In this document: positions 33,037 through 41,984 of the stretch, piece by piece
How positions within the stretch are numbered: the first letter of the stretch is position 1
How the letters are laid out: every line of letters starts with the position of its first letter
NCBI GenBank assembly: GCA_022794255.1
Contig: JAAWEL010000032.1
Coordinates: 1 to 51,714 of the forward strand
DNA from: Lachnospiraceae bacterium
Lineage (GTDB): Bacteria; Bacillota; Clostridia; Lachnospirales; Lachnospiraceae
Direction: 5' to 3'
Length of the DNA stretch: 51,714 nucleotides
The notes under the pieces: model-generated
The model's database searches: none
The model's input: only the letters and a program-made list of their open reading frames with translations
Told to the model about the DNA's origin: nothing
Made by a program: the position numbers and the translations under genes

Positions 33037-34005
33037 ATGATTAATGAGACTATACTAGCGATTATTATTGCCTTCGCCATCAGTGCTATACTTTGCCCGG
33101 TGGTGATACCATTTCTTCATAAGCTGAAATTCGGGCAGCAGGTACGCACGGACGGGCCTCAGGCTCACTTAAAGAAACAGGGGACGCCGACCATGGGCGG
33201 ACTGGTGATATTAACCAGTATTATCATCACGTCCCTGTTTTACATCCGGGATTATCCCAAAATCATCCCGGTTTTATTTGTGACCGTTGGATTTGGTATT
33301 ATTGGATTTTTGGATGACTATATTAAGATTGTGATGAAGCGTTCGGAGGGGCTCAATCCAAAGCAGAAGCTTTTGGGGCAGATTGTGATCACCGGTGTGT
33401 TTGTCTACTATCTGATGAATTCCAGGGAGGTGGGTTCTGCATCTTTGATCCCTTTTACGGGGGGGTTTGAGAAGGGATATTTTCTGGATTTGGGCATCCT
33501 GTTTATCCCCTTTGTGTTCTGTGTTGTGTTGGGGACGGATAACGGGGTGAATTTTACGGATGGTCTGGATGGATTATGTACCAGTGTGACGATTCTGATT
33601 GCCACCTTTCTGACGATTGTGGCTATTGGTGAGAACAGCGGCATCAGTCCCATTACAGGGGCAGTGGTGGGAAGTCTTCTGGGATTTCTTTTGTTTAATG
33701 TATATCCGGCCAGAGTGTTTATGGGAGATACTGGTTCACTGGCATTGGGGGGCTTTGTGTCTTCTAGTGCGCTGATGATGCAGATGTCCTTCTTTATCCC
33801 GGTGGTGGGGCTTATTTATCTGGTGGAAGTTTTGTCGGTGATTATGCAGGTCAGCTATTTTAAGGCCACAAAGGGAAAAAGGATTTTTAAGATGGCGCCG
33901 ATCCACCATCACTTTGAGCTGTGTGGATGGTCAGAGACCCGGGTGGTGGCTGTATTTTCCATTGTCACGGCAATTCTCTGTCTAGTGGCTTATCTGGGGC
34001 TTTAA
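33037..34005 (+). CDS. mraY: Phospho-N-acetylmuramoyl-pentapeptide transferase
   Basis: A 322-residue membrane enzyme with about ten helices that makes lipid I from UDP-MurNAc-pentapeptide and undecaprenyl phosphate. Hallmarks: GTPTMGGLVIL, FLDDYIK (metal-binding Asp pair), NGVNFTDGLDGL, and MGDTGSLALGG, plus IHHHFELCGWSETRVV near the C-terminus. The ATG follows ATATAGGGGTGCAGC, a fair ribosome site. murD begins 82 bases downstream. Confidence 0.96.
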   Translation: MINETILAIIIAFAISAILCPVVIPFLHKLKFGQQVRTDGPQAHLKKQGTPTMGGLVILTSIIITSLFYIRDYPKIIPVLFVTVGFGIIGFLDDYIKIVMKRSEGLNPKQKLLGQIVITGVFVYYLMNSREVGSASLIPFTGGFEKGYFLDLGILFIPFVFCVVLGTDNGVNFTDGLDGLCTSVTILIATFLTIVAIGENSGISPITGAVVGSLLGFLLFNVYPARVFMGDTGSLALGGFVSSSALMMQMSFFIPVVGLIYLVEVLSVIMQVSYFKATKGKRIFKMAPIHHHFELCGWSETRVVAVFSIVTAILCLVAYLGL

Positions 34006-34087
34006 GAGTACAGAATTCATTAACGATGCAAAGGATTGGGCTGTACTTTGAGAAGGGTATAGCTCATGATAGTAGGAGGATAACAAG

Positions 34088-35443
34088 ATGAGTGATCAAA
34101 AGGTACTGGTAGCAGGAGCCGGAAAAAGCGGGATTGCGGCGGCTAAGCTTCTTTTAGCTCTGGGCGGCGAGGTGATCTTATATGACAGCAATAACAGACT
34201 GGATCCAAATAAGCTGAGGGCAAGATTTGATGAGGAAGCAAAACTGACAATTTTTTTGGGAGAGCTGTCCCGGCCGGGGCTTGTGGGGGTAGAGCTGGCG
34301 ATCATTAGTCCGGGCATTGCATTGGATGCCCCTTTTGTATCAGTGCTTGATGAGGCGAAGGTACCGATCTGGGGCGAGATTCAGCTGGCCTATCATGTGG
34401 CCAAAGGCAGGCTGATTGCCATAACTGGTACCAATGGAAAAACCACTACCACAGCCCTGACAGGAGCGATCATGAAGGCTTGGTTTGACGAGGCGTTTGT
34501 GGTGGGAAATATCGGTATACCATGCACAGAGCTGGCTCTTGATACAACCGATCACTCTGTGACAATAGCTGAGGTTTCCAGTTTTCAGCTGGAGACGATC
34601 ATGGATTACCGGCCGGATGTAAGTGCTATTTTAAACATTACTCCGGACCATTTAAACCGTCATGGAACCATGGAAAATTACATAGAGATCAAGGAACGGG
34701 TTACAGTCAACCAGACAGACAGAGACTGTGTGGTGCTCAACTATGAAGATCCGGTTTTGAGGGAGTTTGGGGAGCGCAGGGAGCTGAAGCCCAAGGTGAT
34801 TTTCTTTAGCAGCACACATGTTCTTGACGAGGGTTTGTATTTGGATAAAGGACATATTGTTTATGCGCATGGCGGTCAGAGAGAGCCAGTGATGGAGGTG
34901 CGTGAGATGCAGCTTTTGGGACGTCACAACCATGAGAATGTGATGGCGGCCATGGCGATTGCCTTGCGTATGGGAGTTCCCATGAATGTAATCTGTCAGG
35001 TTGTGAGAAGTTTTAAGGCTGTGGAGCACAGGATCGAATTTGTGACGGAGCGGGCCGGGGTCAAATATTATAATGATTCCAAGGGAACCAATCCCGATGC
35101 GGCCATTCAGGCTATCCGTGCCATGCCCGGTCCTACAGTGCTGATTGCCGGCGGATATGATAAGCAAAGCGAGTATGATACATGGATTGAGGAGTTTGCC
35201 GGAAAGGTTAAATATCTGGTGCTGATCGGCCAGACCCGGGATAAGATTGCCGAATGTGCGCGGGCTCACGGGTTTAATGAGATCATGTATGCAGAGGACA
35301 TGGAGGAGGCTGTCCATGTCTGTGCGGCCTATGCTGATGCCGGTGACAATGTACTGCTGTCCCCTGCCTGTGCAAGCTGGGGGATGTTTGACAATTATGA
35401 GCAGAGGGGAAGAATTTTTAAGGAATGTGTGAGAAGCCTGTAA
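34088..35443 (+). CDS. murD: UDP-N-acetylmuramoylalanine-D-glutamate ligase
   Basis: A 451-residue Mur ligase that adds D-glutamate to UDP-MurNAc-L-Ala in the cytoplasm, using ATP. The N-terminal Rossmann motif VLVAGAGKSGIAAAKLL precedes the P-loop ITGTNGKTTTTA (about 117-128). NITPDHLNRHG, MQLLGRHNHENVMAA and HRIEFV, with YNDSKGTNPDAA and the C-terminal SPACASWGMFDNYEQRG, are standard MurD positions. The ATG follows AGTAGGAGGATAACAAG. It lies in the dcw cluster between mraY and ftsW, with six bases between its stop and the ftsW reading frame. Confidence 0.96.
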   Translation: MSDQKVLVAGAGKSGIAAAKLLLALGGEVILYDSNNRLDPNKLRARFDEEAKLTIFLGELSRPGLVGVELAIISPGIALDAPFVSVLDEAKVPIWGEIQLAYHVAKGRLIAITGTNGKTTTTALTGAIMKAWFDEAFVVGNIGIPCTELALDTTDHSVTIAEVSSFQLETIMDYRPDVSAILNITPDHLNRHGTMENYIEIKERVTVNQTDRDCVVLNYEDPVLREFGERRELKPKVIFFSSTHVLDEGLYLDKGHIVYAHGGQREPVMEVREMQLLGRHNHENVMAAMAIALRMGVPMNVICQVVRSFKAVEHRIEFVTERAGVKYYNDSKGTNPDAAIQAIRAMPGPTVLIAGGYDKQSEYDTWIEEFAGKVKYLVLIGQTRDKIAECARAHGFNEIMYAEDMEEAVHVCAAYADAGDNVLLSPACASWGMFDNYEQRGRIFKECVRSL

Positions 35444-35449
35444 GCTGCT

Positions 35450-36619
35450 GTGTTTGTTCCGGCAGCCGGAGAGGAGGGGAGGCACCTGGCAAAAAATAAT
35501 AAACCCAGGCGGTTTTACGACTACAGTCTGTTGTTCTGTGTGATTTTTCTGATGGCTTTCGGACTGGTGATGATCTACAGTGCCAGCTCTTACACCGCAC
35601 AGCTGCAGCATGGGGATGCTTCCTACTATATGATGAGGCAGTTAAAGATCGCTATGGGAGGGCTGGCGATTGCCCTTGTGATTTCTAAGCTGGATTATCA
35701 CTGGTATGCCCGCTTTGCATTGCTGGCGTATATTCTTTCTTATATACTTATGATCGCTGTGGCGTTTATCGGAAAGGATTCTCATGGGAGCCGCCGGTGG
35801 CTGAATGTGGGAGGCATAACCTTCCAGCCCACAGAATTTGTCAAGATCGTGCTGATTGTGCTTTTATCAGTGGTGATAACTCAGATGGGACGAAAGATCA
35901 ATTCTTTAAGAGCTGTGGGAATGGTGGCGCTTCTCACTCTTCCAATTGCCGGCCTGGTGGCCATGAATAATTTAAGTTCAGGTATTATCATTGTAGGAAT
36001 TGCTTTTTTTATGTTGTTTGTGGCTTGTGAGAAAAAATGGCCCTTTTTTCTCTGTGGTGTTTTTGGTGGTTTTATGGTGGCGATTGCAGGCCCTTTGGCG
36101 ACTGCCCTGGAGAAGATAAAACTGTTAAAGCCCTATCAGCTTGAGCGGATTCACGTGTGGTTAGATCCAGAGGCATATCCTATGGATGGTGGATTTCAGG
36201 TGCTTCAGGGTCTTTATGCTATCGGATCGGGAGGATTGGTGGGAAAAGGCCTGGGAGAAAGTATTCAGAAGATGGGATTTGTACCTGAGGCACAGAATGA
36301 TTATATTTTTGCTATTATCTGCGAGGAGCTGGGGCTTTTTGGCGCGGTTTCGGTGATTCTCATCTTCTTATTTCTGATCTACCGGTTTATGATGATTGCT
36401 GCCAATGCACCAGATTTATTCGGTGCCCTTTTGGTGGTAGGAGTCATGGGGCACATTGCGATTCAGGTGATTTTAAATATTGCAGTGGTTACCAATACAA
36501 TTCCTAATACAGGAATTACCCTGCCCTTTATCAGTTATGGAGGAACCTCAGTTATGTTTCTGATGATTGAGATGGGGATGGTTTTAAGTGTGTCAAATCA
36601 GATAAAGCTGGAAAAGTAG
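35450..36619 (+). CDS. ftsW: SEDS-family peptidoglycan polymerase FtsW
   Basis: A 389-residue multi-span (about ten helices) peptidoglycan glycosyltransferase of the divisome. Motifs: FGLVMIYSASSY in the first helix, GSRRWLNVGGITFQPTEFVK in the second third, and the C-terminal PEAQNDYIFAIICEELG and NTGITLPFISYGGTS. The first in-frame start is a GTG at 35450 without a good ribosome site. GGAGGGGAGG at 35473-35482 lies just before a CTG at 35486, which would give a 377-residue protein starting LAKNNKPRRF. Either start could be used. The gene is followed by murA. Confidence 0.93.
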   Translation: MFVPAAGEEGRHLAKNNKPRRFYDYSLLFCVIFLMAFGLVMIYSASSYTAQLQHGDASYYMMRQLKIAMGGLAIALVISKLDYHWYARFALLAYILSYILMIAVAFIGKDSHGSRRWLNVGGITFQPTEFVKIVLIVLLSVVITQMGRKINSLRAVGMVALLTLPIAGLVAMNNLSSGIIIVGIAFFMLFVACEKKWPFFLCGVFGGFMVAIAGPLATALEKIKLLKPYQLERIHVWLDPEAYPMDGGFQVLQGLYAIGSGGLVGKGLGESIQKMGFVPEAQNDYIFAIICEELGLFGAVSVILIFLFLIYRFMMIAANAPDLFGALLVVGVMGHIAIQVILNIAVVTNTIPNTGITLPFISYGGTSVMFLMIEMGMVLSVSNQIKLEK

Positions 36620-36682
36620 AGAAACAATTTCCAGGTTTTTACATAGGATAGAATATAGGCAAATACCACAGGAGGTATCGTA

Positions 36683-37936
36683 TTGTCTGTTATTCATATC
36701 CAGGGTTTAAAAAGCCTTCATGGAGGGATTCCGATACAGGGTTCAAAAAATGCAGTGCTGCCTCTGATGGCAGCGGCTTTGCTTCACAGCGGAACAATTG
36801 TCTTAAGAAATGTCCCCGAAATACAGGATGTTTTCTGTATGCTGGGGATATTGAAATCTTTGGGCTGCCACTGTATTTTTAAAGAGCATGACCTAATAAT
36901 AGATACCCGCAACTTAGACCAGGCTAGTATCTGCCATGAGCAGGGAAAAAAGATGCGCTCCTCTGTGATGCTTTTAGGGCCTTTGCTTGGCAGACTTCAC
37001 AAGGTGGAAACCTGTTTTCCCGGCGGCTGTTCCATAGGAAAGAGGCCAATTGATCTGCACTTGTCAGCCCTTGAGAAGATGGGGGCCCGGATAGAGGTTA
37101 AAGGGGAGCATGTAACAGCCTATTCCCACAAACTTCATGGTGCGGATATCCGTCTTGCCTTTCCCAGCGTGGGCGCTACGGAGAATATTCTTATGGCAGC
37201 TGTGACAGCAGAAGGAGTTACCCGTATCTATGGGGCCGCCAGGGAGCCGGAGATTGGGACCTTGTGCCAGTTTTTATCTGCTATGGGAGCCAGGATTGAG
37301 GGGACTGGCAGCAGTTTTTTAACTGTGTATGGAGAAGCATCCCTTAAAGATACAACATTTGTCGTGCCAGGGGACAGGATCGTGGCAGGTACTTATCTGG
37401 GGGCAGTTATGGCTGTGGGCGGTGATATCTGTCTCTCAGGAGTGCCTGTGGACCATATGGAGGGAACTCTGCAGATGGCAAGAGAAGCAGGCTGTGAGCT
37501 TTGTCTGAAACAGAATCAGATACAGGCCAGAATGAAACAGAGGCCTTTGCCGTTTAAGCTGATCACAGGACCTTATCCGGAATTTTCCACGGATCTTCAG
37601 TCTGTAATGTTAGCGGTTGCTTCTGTGGCTCAGGGAGAGTCCTGTATCCAGGAAAATGTATTTGAGGGAAGGTTTGCCACAGCACAGGAATTGAACAAAT
37701 TAGGGGCACATATTATAATAGAGGAGGGAACTGCTCTCGTAACCGGCGGCTTCCCCTTAAGGGGGAGCACAGTCCAGGCCTGGGATCTCCGGGGCGGAGC
37801 AGCGCTAGTGGTAGCAGGGCTTGCTGCAGATGGAGAAAGCCGGATCCACGGTTACTCTTATATCAGCCGTGGCTATGAGGATATTTGCCGGGATCTTAAA
37901 GCACTGGGAGCGAGTCTTTCCCTGGAAGAGGATTAG
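36683..37936 (+). CDS. murA: UDP-N-acetylglucosamine 1-carboxyvinyltransferase MurA
   Basis: A 417-residue enzyme for the first committed step of peptidoglycan synthesis. It contains IPIQGSKNAVLPLMAAALLH at the N-terminus, the catalytic Cys in PGGCSIGKRPIDLHL (fosfomycin target position), and GTYLGAVMAVGGD. The TTG start at 36683 follows AGGAGGTA. Its place inside a dcw cluster, between ftsW and divIB, is common in Lachnospiraceae but not in Bacillus. divIB begins two bases after its stop. Confidence 0.94.
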   Translation: MSVIHIQGLKSLHGGIPIQGSKNAVLPLMAAALLHSGTIVLRNVPEIQDVFCMLGILKSLGCHCIFKEHDLIIDTRNLDQASICHEQGKKMRSSVMLLGPLLGRLHKVETCFPGGCSIGKRPIDLHLSALEKMGARIEVKGEHVTAYSHKLHGADIRLAFPSVGATENILMAAVTAEGVTRIYGAAREPEIGTLCQFLSAMGARIEGTGSSFLTVYGEASLKDTTFVVPGDRIVAGTYLGAVMAVGGDICLSGVPVDHMEGTLQMAREAGCELCLKQNQIQARMKQRPLPFKLITGPYPEFSTDLQSVMLAVASVAQGESCIQENVFEGRFATAQELNKLGAHIIIEEGTALVTGGFPLRGSTVQAWDLRGGAALVVAGLAADGESRIHGYSYISRGYEDICRDLKALGASLSLEED

Positions 37937-37938
37937 AT

Positions 37939-38667
37939 ATGCAGGAAACACAAAAAGGGAAAAAGAGGACAATGCAGATAGCCGGGGCAATGGTAATTTT
38001 GCTTACGGTGATTCTGCTTTTGTGTGTCAGCATAACAAAGGTGGAAGTGACAGGGAATCAAAAATATACAAGTGAAGAGATCACAGAGCTTTTGTTTCCA
38101 GATAAATTAAGCCGCAATACCTTGTTCTGTTTTATGAGGAATCGCCTCAAAGAGCATATACAGATTCCTTTTGTGGAAGATTACGACATTATTTTTAAAG
38201 GACCGCGCCAGGTGGAAGTGATTCTCTATGAAAAAAGTGTGGTGGGTTATGTTTCTTATATGAGCAGCTATATGTATTTTGACAAGGACGGGATCATTGT
38301 GGAGAGTGCCAATGAGGCTCTTCCGGGAGTCCCTTTAGTGACCGGGCTGAAGTTTGGGCAGATTGTCCTTTATCAGAAGCTTCCCTTAGATAAAGAGGAG
38401 ATTTTCCAGGAGATTTTAAACCTGACCCAGATTTTGTCGATTTATCATATGCTGGTAGACCGGATTCAGTTTGGGGAGTACGGGGAAATCACCCTCTATC
38501 TGGGGGAAATCGAAGTTCTTATGGGAACCGGGGGGAATTTAAATAGCAAGGTCTCAGAGCTTAATGATATGCTTCCTCACCTTGAGGGACGCAGCGGAAT
38601 CCTTCATCTGGAGGACTATGATGAGTCGGATATCCGTGCAGGATATACATTGGAACCCCGGTCTTAA
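37939..38667 (+). CDS. divIB: Cell division protein DivIB/FtsQ
   Basis: A 242-residue bitopic divisome protein. A short basic cytoplasmic tail is followed by a membrane helix at about 13-33 (MVILLTVILLLCVS), then the POTRA domain beginning TKVEVTGNQKYTSEEITELL, and the beta domain with VVGYVSYMSSYMYFDKDGII. The C-terminal part ends in a short acidic/polar tail. The ATG at 37939 lies two bases after murA and follows GGAAGAGG. It works with FtsL and FtsI at the septum. Sequence similarity in this family is low; the call rests on fold order and position before ftsZ. Confidence 0.88.
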   Translation: MQETQKGKKRTMQIAGAMVILLTVILLLCVSITKVEVTGNQKYTSEEITELLFPDKLSRNTLFCFMRNRLKEHIQIPFVEDYDIIFKGPRQVEVILYEKSVVGYVSYMSSYMYFDKDGIIVESANEALPGVPLVTGLKFGQIVLYQKLPLDKEEIFQEILNLTQILSIYHMLVDRIQFGEYGEITLYLGEIEVLMGTGGNLNSKVSELNDMLPHLEGRSGILHLEDYDESDIRAGYTLEPRS

Positions 38668-38752
38668 GGAAGCATCTGAAGGCCGGGAGAAAGACAGGGA
38701 TGATTGGTTACAGAAAAATATAAAAACTTGCAAAGTTTTTGTAAAATAACGG

Positions 38753-38781
38753 TTGATATTTTTTAGAAAATCACATATAGT
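38753..38781 (+). promoter_or_regulatory. Promoter of ftsZ
   Basis: TTGATA (38753-38758), 17 bases, TATAGT (38776-38781). It gives ftsZ a transcript of its own beside read-through from divIB; the gap to the start (38861) is about 80 bases. Confidence 0.65.
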
Positions 38782-38860
38782 ATTAGATAGACCAGATTGA
38801 GAACTCATATTAAGACAAAGTGCGGGGACGGATCTGAGAGGGTTGAAGGAGGAAAAAGTC

Positions 38861-40096
38861 TTGTTAGAGATTAAGATAAATGATGCAGAGAATTCTGCAA
38901 GGATTGTGGTAATCGGTGTGGGCGGTGCAGGAAATAATGCAGTGAATCGTATGATTGAAGAGAATATTGCCGGTGTGGAGTTTATCGGGATCAATACGGA
39001 CAAGCAGGCTCTGCAGTTTTGTAAAGCTCCCACTGCCATGCAGATCGGGGAGAAGCTTACCAAAGGTCTTGGAGCAGGAGCTAAGCCTGAAGTGGGTCAG
39101 AAGGCGGCTGAGGAGAATTCAGAAGAGCTGGCACAGATTATGAAAGGGGCGGACATGGTATTCGTCACCTGCGGTATGGGCGGGGGAACCGGTACTGGAG
39201 CCGCCCCGGTGATTGCCCGTCTGGCAAAGGACATGGGGATTCTTACGGTAGGAGTTGTGACCAAGCCCTTCCGTTTTGAGGCCAGGACGCGCATGACAAA
39301 TGCTCTAAGCGGGATTGAGCGGCTGAAGGAGAGTGTAGACACCCTTATAGTAATTCCCAATGACAAGCTTTTAGAGATTGTAGACCGCAGGACAACTATG
39401 CCGGACGCCCTTAAGAAAGCAGATGAAGTGCTTCAGCAGGCGGTTCAGGGGATCACGGATTTGATCAATGTGCCGGGGCTTATTAACCTGGATTTTGCAG
39501 ATGTACAGACGGTTATGACAGACAAGGGGATCGCTCATATTGGAATCGGACATGCCAAGGGGGATGAGAAAGCTTTAGAGGCAGTAAAGCAGGCAGTGGC
39601 AAGCCCGCTTTTAGAGACCACGATTGAAGGGGCCACTCATGTGATTATCAATATTTCCGGTGATATCAGCCTGATTGAGGCCAATGAGGCTGCCAGTTAT
39701 GTGCAGGATTTAGCTGGTGATGACGCTAATATTATCTTTGGTGCCATGTATGATGAGAATGCGCAGGATGAGGCCAGTATCACGGTTATTGCTACTGGTC
39801 TTGATGGACATGCTACAGCATCTGCAGGCTCCTCCGTAGATAAGGCGATGGCAGGCTTTGGCAATTTTAAGCCGAAGATGCCTGGCGGGATGAATTTTGC
39901 CGGTCAGGGGAATAATCAGGCAGCAGCGGCAGCTGAGGCGAGTGCAACAGCCAGACCCAATCCACAGCCTATGGGGCAAAGACCTGTGCAGCAACCGTTA
40001 CCCCCTCAGCAAGGAGGATCCGGACAAGCAGCTTATCGTCCGATGAACCGTGATGTTCAGATCAATATTCCGGACTTTTTGAAGAATAAGAGATAA
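38861..40096 (+). CDS. ftsZ: Cell division GTPase FtsZ
   Basis: A 411-residue tubulin-like GTPase that forms the Z-ring. It has [16 protein letters not shown], the tubulin signature [10 protein letters not shown] with FVTCGMG upstream, RPIL-type [11 protein letters not shown] and the conserved [14 protein letters not shown] Gln/Ala/Pro-rich linker (about 330-390) precedes the C-terminal tail [10 protein letters not shown], which binds FtsA/SepF. The TTG at 38861 follows AAGGAGG; a longer in-frame start at 38843 overlaps that site and is unlikely. An intrinsic terminator lies 30 bases after its stop. Confidence 0.97.
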   Translation: MLEIKINDAENSARIVVIGVGGAGNNAVNRMIEENIAGVEFIGINTDKQALQFCKAPTAMQIGEKLTKGLGAGAKPEVGQKAAEENSEELAQIMKGADMVFVTCGMGGGTGTGAAPVIARLAKDMGILTVGVVTKPFRFEARTRMTNALSGIERLKESVDTLIVIPNDKLLEIVDRRTTMPDALKKADEVLQQAVQGITDLINVPGLINLDFADVQTVMTDKGIAHIGIGHAKGDEKALEAVKQAVASPLLETTIEGATHVIINISGDISLIEANEAASYVQDLAGDDANIIFGAMYDENAQDEASITVIATGLDGHATASAGSSVDKAMAGFGNFKPKMPGGMNFAGQGNNQAAAAAEASATARPNPQPMGQRPVQQPLPPQQGGSGQAAYRPMNRDVQINIPDFLKNKR

Positions 40097-40126
40097 AATC
40101 ATATAAAGAATCATGGAACAATACAG

Positions 40127-40163
40127 AGGACAGGATTTCCCAAAGGGAGTTCTGTCCTTTTTT
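40127..40163 (+). terminator. Terminator after ftsZ
   Basis: Bases 40127-40140 pair with 40145-40158 in a continuous 14 bp stem with several GU pairs, followed by six T. It closes the dcw cluster; the spoIIG promoter begins 34 bases later. Confidence 0.88.
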
Positions 40164-40196
40164 GTCGTCAAAAAAAGTCAGTTGTCCTCTCTCTGT

Positions 40197-40229
40197 TTGA
40201 CAAAATTTTCTATTGGAAATGGTTATAAT
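40197..40229 (+). promoter_or_regulatory. spoIIG-type promoter with a 21-base spacer and Spo0A-box-like elements
   Basis: TTGACA (40197-40202) and TATAAT (40224-40229) are both perfect but are 21 bases apart, too far for ordinary SigA promoters. The B. subtilis spoIIG promoter has a similar 22-base spacing and needs Spo0A~P. TTTGACA is TGTCAAA on the other strand, six of seven to the Spo0A box TGTCGAA; TGTCGTC at 40163-40169 is five of seven. Confidence 0.65.
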
Positions 40230-40278
40230 GACGTTTGGAAACAAAAGGTGAGAAAAAAGGAGGTGAGGCAAAGCAAAC

Positions 40279-41157
40279 GTGACAGTCACGTTATATCTGG
40301 ATGTATTTTTTCTGGTCAACTTCGGAATGGATTATCTGCTTCTTTTGCTGGTAAAACATCTTCTTCGCCAGAAAACTTCCTGGTTCCACTTAGCTGTAGG
40401 GGCTTTTATAGGGGCTGTGTGGGCCTGTGTGGACTTGCTGGTTTTGTCTCTTTCCGGATGGCAGGAACTGATTATGACCTGGATCGTAATCGGGGGAGCT
40501 ATGGTATTTTTCGCTTTCGGAGGAGGCTGTTATTTGAAGCAGCAGTCAAAGGAAAAAAGAGGCAGATGGTTTAAGGATAACGGTCATATAATTGTATGTC
40601 TTGTGACTTTCTGGATGGTAAGTGTCATGGCAGGGGGGATATTCAGTGCCTTAGGGGGGCAGACAGCCGCAGGGATTTATCTGACTGGCACAAGAGCGGT
40701 TCGCCAATGGAGCCTGGTTCCCTTTTGTTTTTGGGTTGCAGGGATTTGTTTTGGCCTGTATGCATTTACGGGCTTTATAAGAAGATGGTCAGGCGAGCAG
40801 AAGAGATTGGTTCAGGTAAGGCTTTCCTATCAAGGGAAAGAGGTGATAGTGACAGCGCTAAGAGACACAGGAAACCAGCTGCATGAGCCCTATGGGGGAA
40901 AGCCGGTTCATGTGATTACAAAAGAAGTATGCAAAAAGCTGTGTCCGACTTTGCCAAAATTGATTTACATTCCGTTTAGGACAGTTGGGATTGAATATGG
41001 TATGATGCCTGGAATCCGGATCGATTTTATGGAGGTGGTAAAGGAGGGAAAAGTAGTGAGGCATATGGAACATCCTTGGCTGGCCATCAGCAAACGTCCA
41101 TTGTCTATGAGACACCAGTATGAAATGCTTCTCAATGGGGAGGAAGGATGGGAGTAG
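40279..41157 (+). CDS. spoIIGA: Sporulation sigma-E processing peptidase SpoIIGA
   Basis: A 292-residue membrane-bound aspartic protease that cleaves the pro-sequence of SigE at the forespore septum. The N-terminal half (1-165) has five predicted membrane helices (for example LDVFFLVNFGMDYLLLLLV). The soluble half has the aspartic protease motif ALRDTGNQLHEPY and VHVITKE, followed by a region with PFRTVG and ISKRPLS. The GTG at 40279 follows AAGGAGGTGAGGC. It is directly upstream of sigE, as in Bacillus and most clostridia. It probably depends on Spo0A (see the promoter entry). Confidence 0.9.
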   Translation: MTVTLYLDVFFLVNFGMDYLLLLLVKHLLRQKTSWFHLAVGAFIGAVWACVDLLVLSLSGWQELIMTWIVIGGAMVFFAFGGGCYLKQQSKEKRGRWFKDNGHIIVCLVTFWMVSVMAGGIFSALGGQTAAGIYLTGTRAVRQWSLVPFCFWVAGICFGLYAFTGFIRRWSGEQKRLVQVRLSYQGKEVIVTALRDTGNQLHEPYGGKPVHVITKEVCKKLCPTLPKLIYIPFRTVGIEYGMMPGIRIDFMEVVKEGKVVRHMEHPWLAISKRPLSMRHQYEMLLNGEEGWE

Positions 41158-41243
41158 AAAATGTCTTTTGCGGACAGACGGGGAAAACAGTCAAACAATA
41201 AGATGTGGAATATTGAGAAAGAACCTGGAGGAATTGAGGAAAA

Positions 41244-41984
41244 ATGATAGTTAAGGTTTCGATACCCAATCGGTTTCAATTTAAAGCGGTGCCTTCTTTT
41301 ACGACAATGCTCTGGCAAAGGCAGGGGGAGGTACATTACATAGGCGGTGCAGACATTTTGCCGCCACCTTTGGATGCAAAGGAGGAAGCAGAGATGATCA
41401 ACCGTCTGGGAACAGATGGGGAGAAGGAGGCCCGGTCTCTTCTGATTGAACATAATCTGCGGTTAGTGGTATATATCGCAAAAAAATTTGACAATACCTG
41501 TGTGGGTGTGGAGGACCTGATCTCTATTGGGACCATTGGCCTTATCAAGGCTATCAATACCTTTAACCCGGATAAAAATATCAAGCTGGCCACCTATGCT
41601 TCCCGCTGCATTGAAAATGAGATTTTGATGTATTTGCGCAGAAACAACAAGACACGTATGGAGGTGTCTATTGATGAGCCATTAAATGTGGACTGGGACG
41701 GCAATGAGCTTCTCCTCTCAGATATACTTGGAACGGATGAGGATATTATCTACAGAGATTTAGAAGATGAGACGGAGAAGAGTTTGCTAAATCATGCCAT
41801 CAGCCGCTTAAGTCCCCGGGAGCGGAAGATCGTGGAGTTGCGTTATGGCTTAAAGGATGCGGAGGGGAATGAGATGACTCAAAAGGAGGTGGCAGATCTT
41901 TTGGGGATTTCACAGTCCTATATTTCCCGTTTAGAAAAGAAGATTATGAAACGTTTGAAGAAGGAGATTATCCGGCTTGAATGA
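41244..41984 (+). CDS. sigE: RNA polymerase sporulation sigma factor SigE (pro-form)
   Basis: A 246-residue sigma-70 family protein with an N-terminal pro-sequence. [18 protein letters not shown] corresponds to the Bacillus SpoIIGA cleavage region YIGGSEALPPPL. Region 2 has [30 protein letters not shown] and [16 protein letters not shown]. Region 4 has [16 protein letters not shown] and [20 protein letters not shown]. It controls mother-cell genes after septation. The ATG at 41244 follows AGGAATTGAGGAAAA. It is followed by spoIIP with an 8-base overlap (start TTG at 41977). Confidence 0.97.
   Translation: MIVKVSIPNRFQFKAVPSFTTMLWQRQGEVHYIGGADILPPPLDAKEEAEMINRLGTDGEKEARSLLIEHNLRLVVYIAKKFDNTCVGVEDLISIGTIGLIKAINTFNPDKNIKLATYASRCIENEILMYLRRNNKTRMEVSIDEPLNVDWDGNELLLSDILGTDEDIIYRDLEDETEKSLLNHAISRLSPRERKIVELRYGLKDAEGNEMTQKEVADLLGISQSYISRLEKKIMKRLKKEIIRLE

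Noticed and set aside
34652..35611. Long open frame of 319 codons on the minus strand across murD
   Set aside because: It is antisense to a clear murD and has no ribosome site or recognisable domain; it is a shadow of the coding frame.
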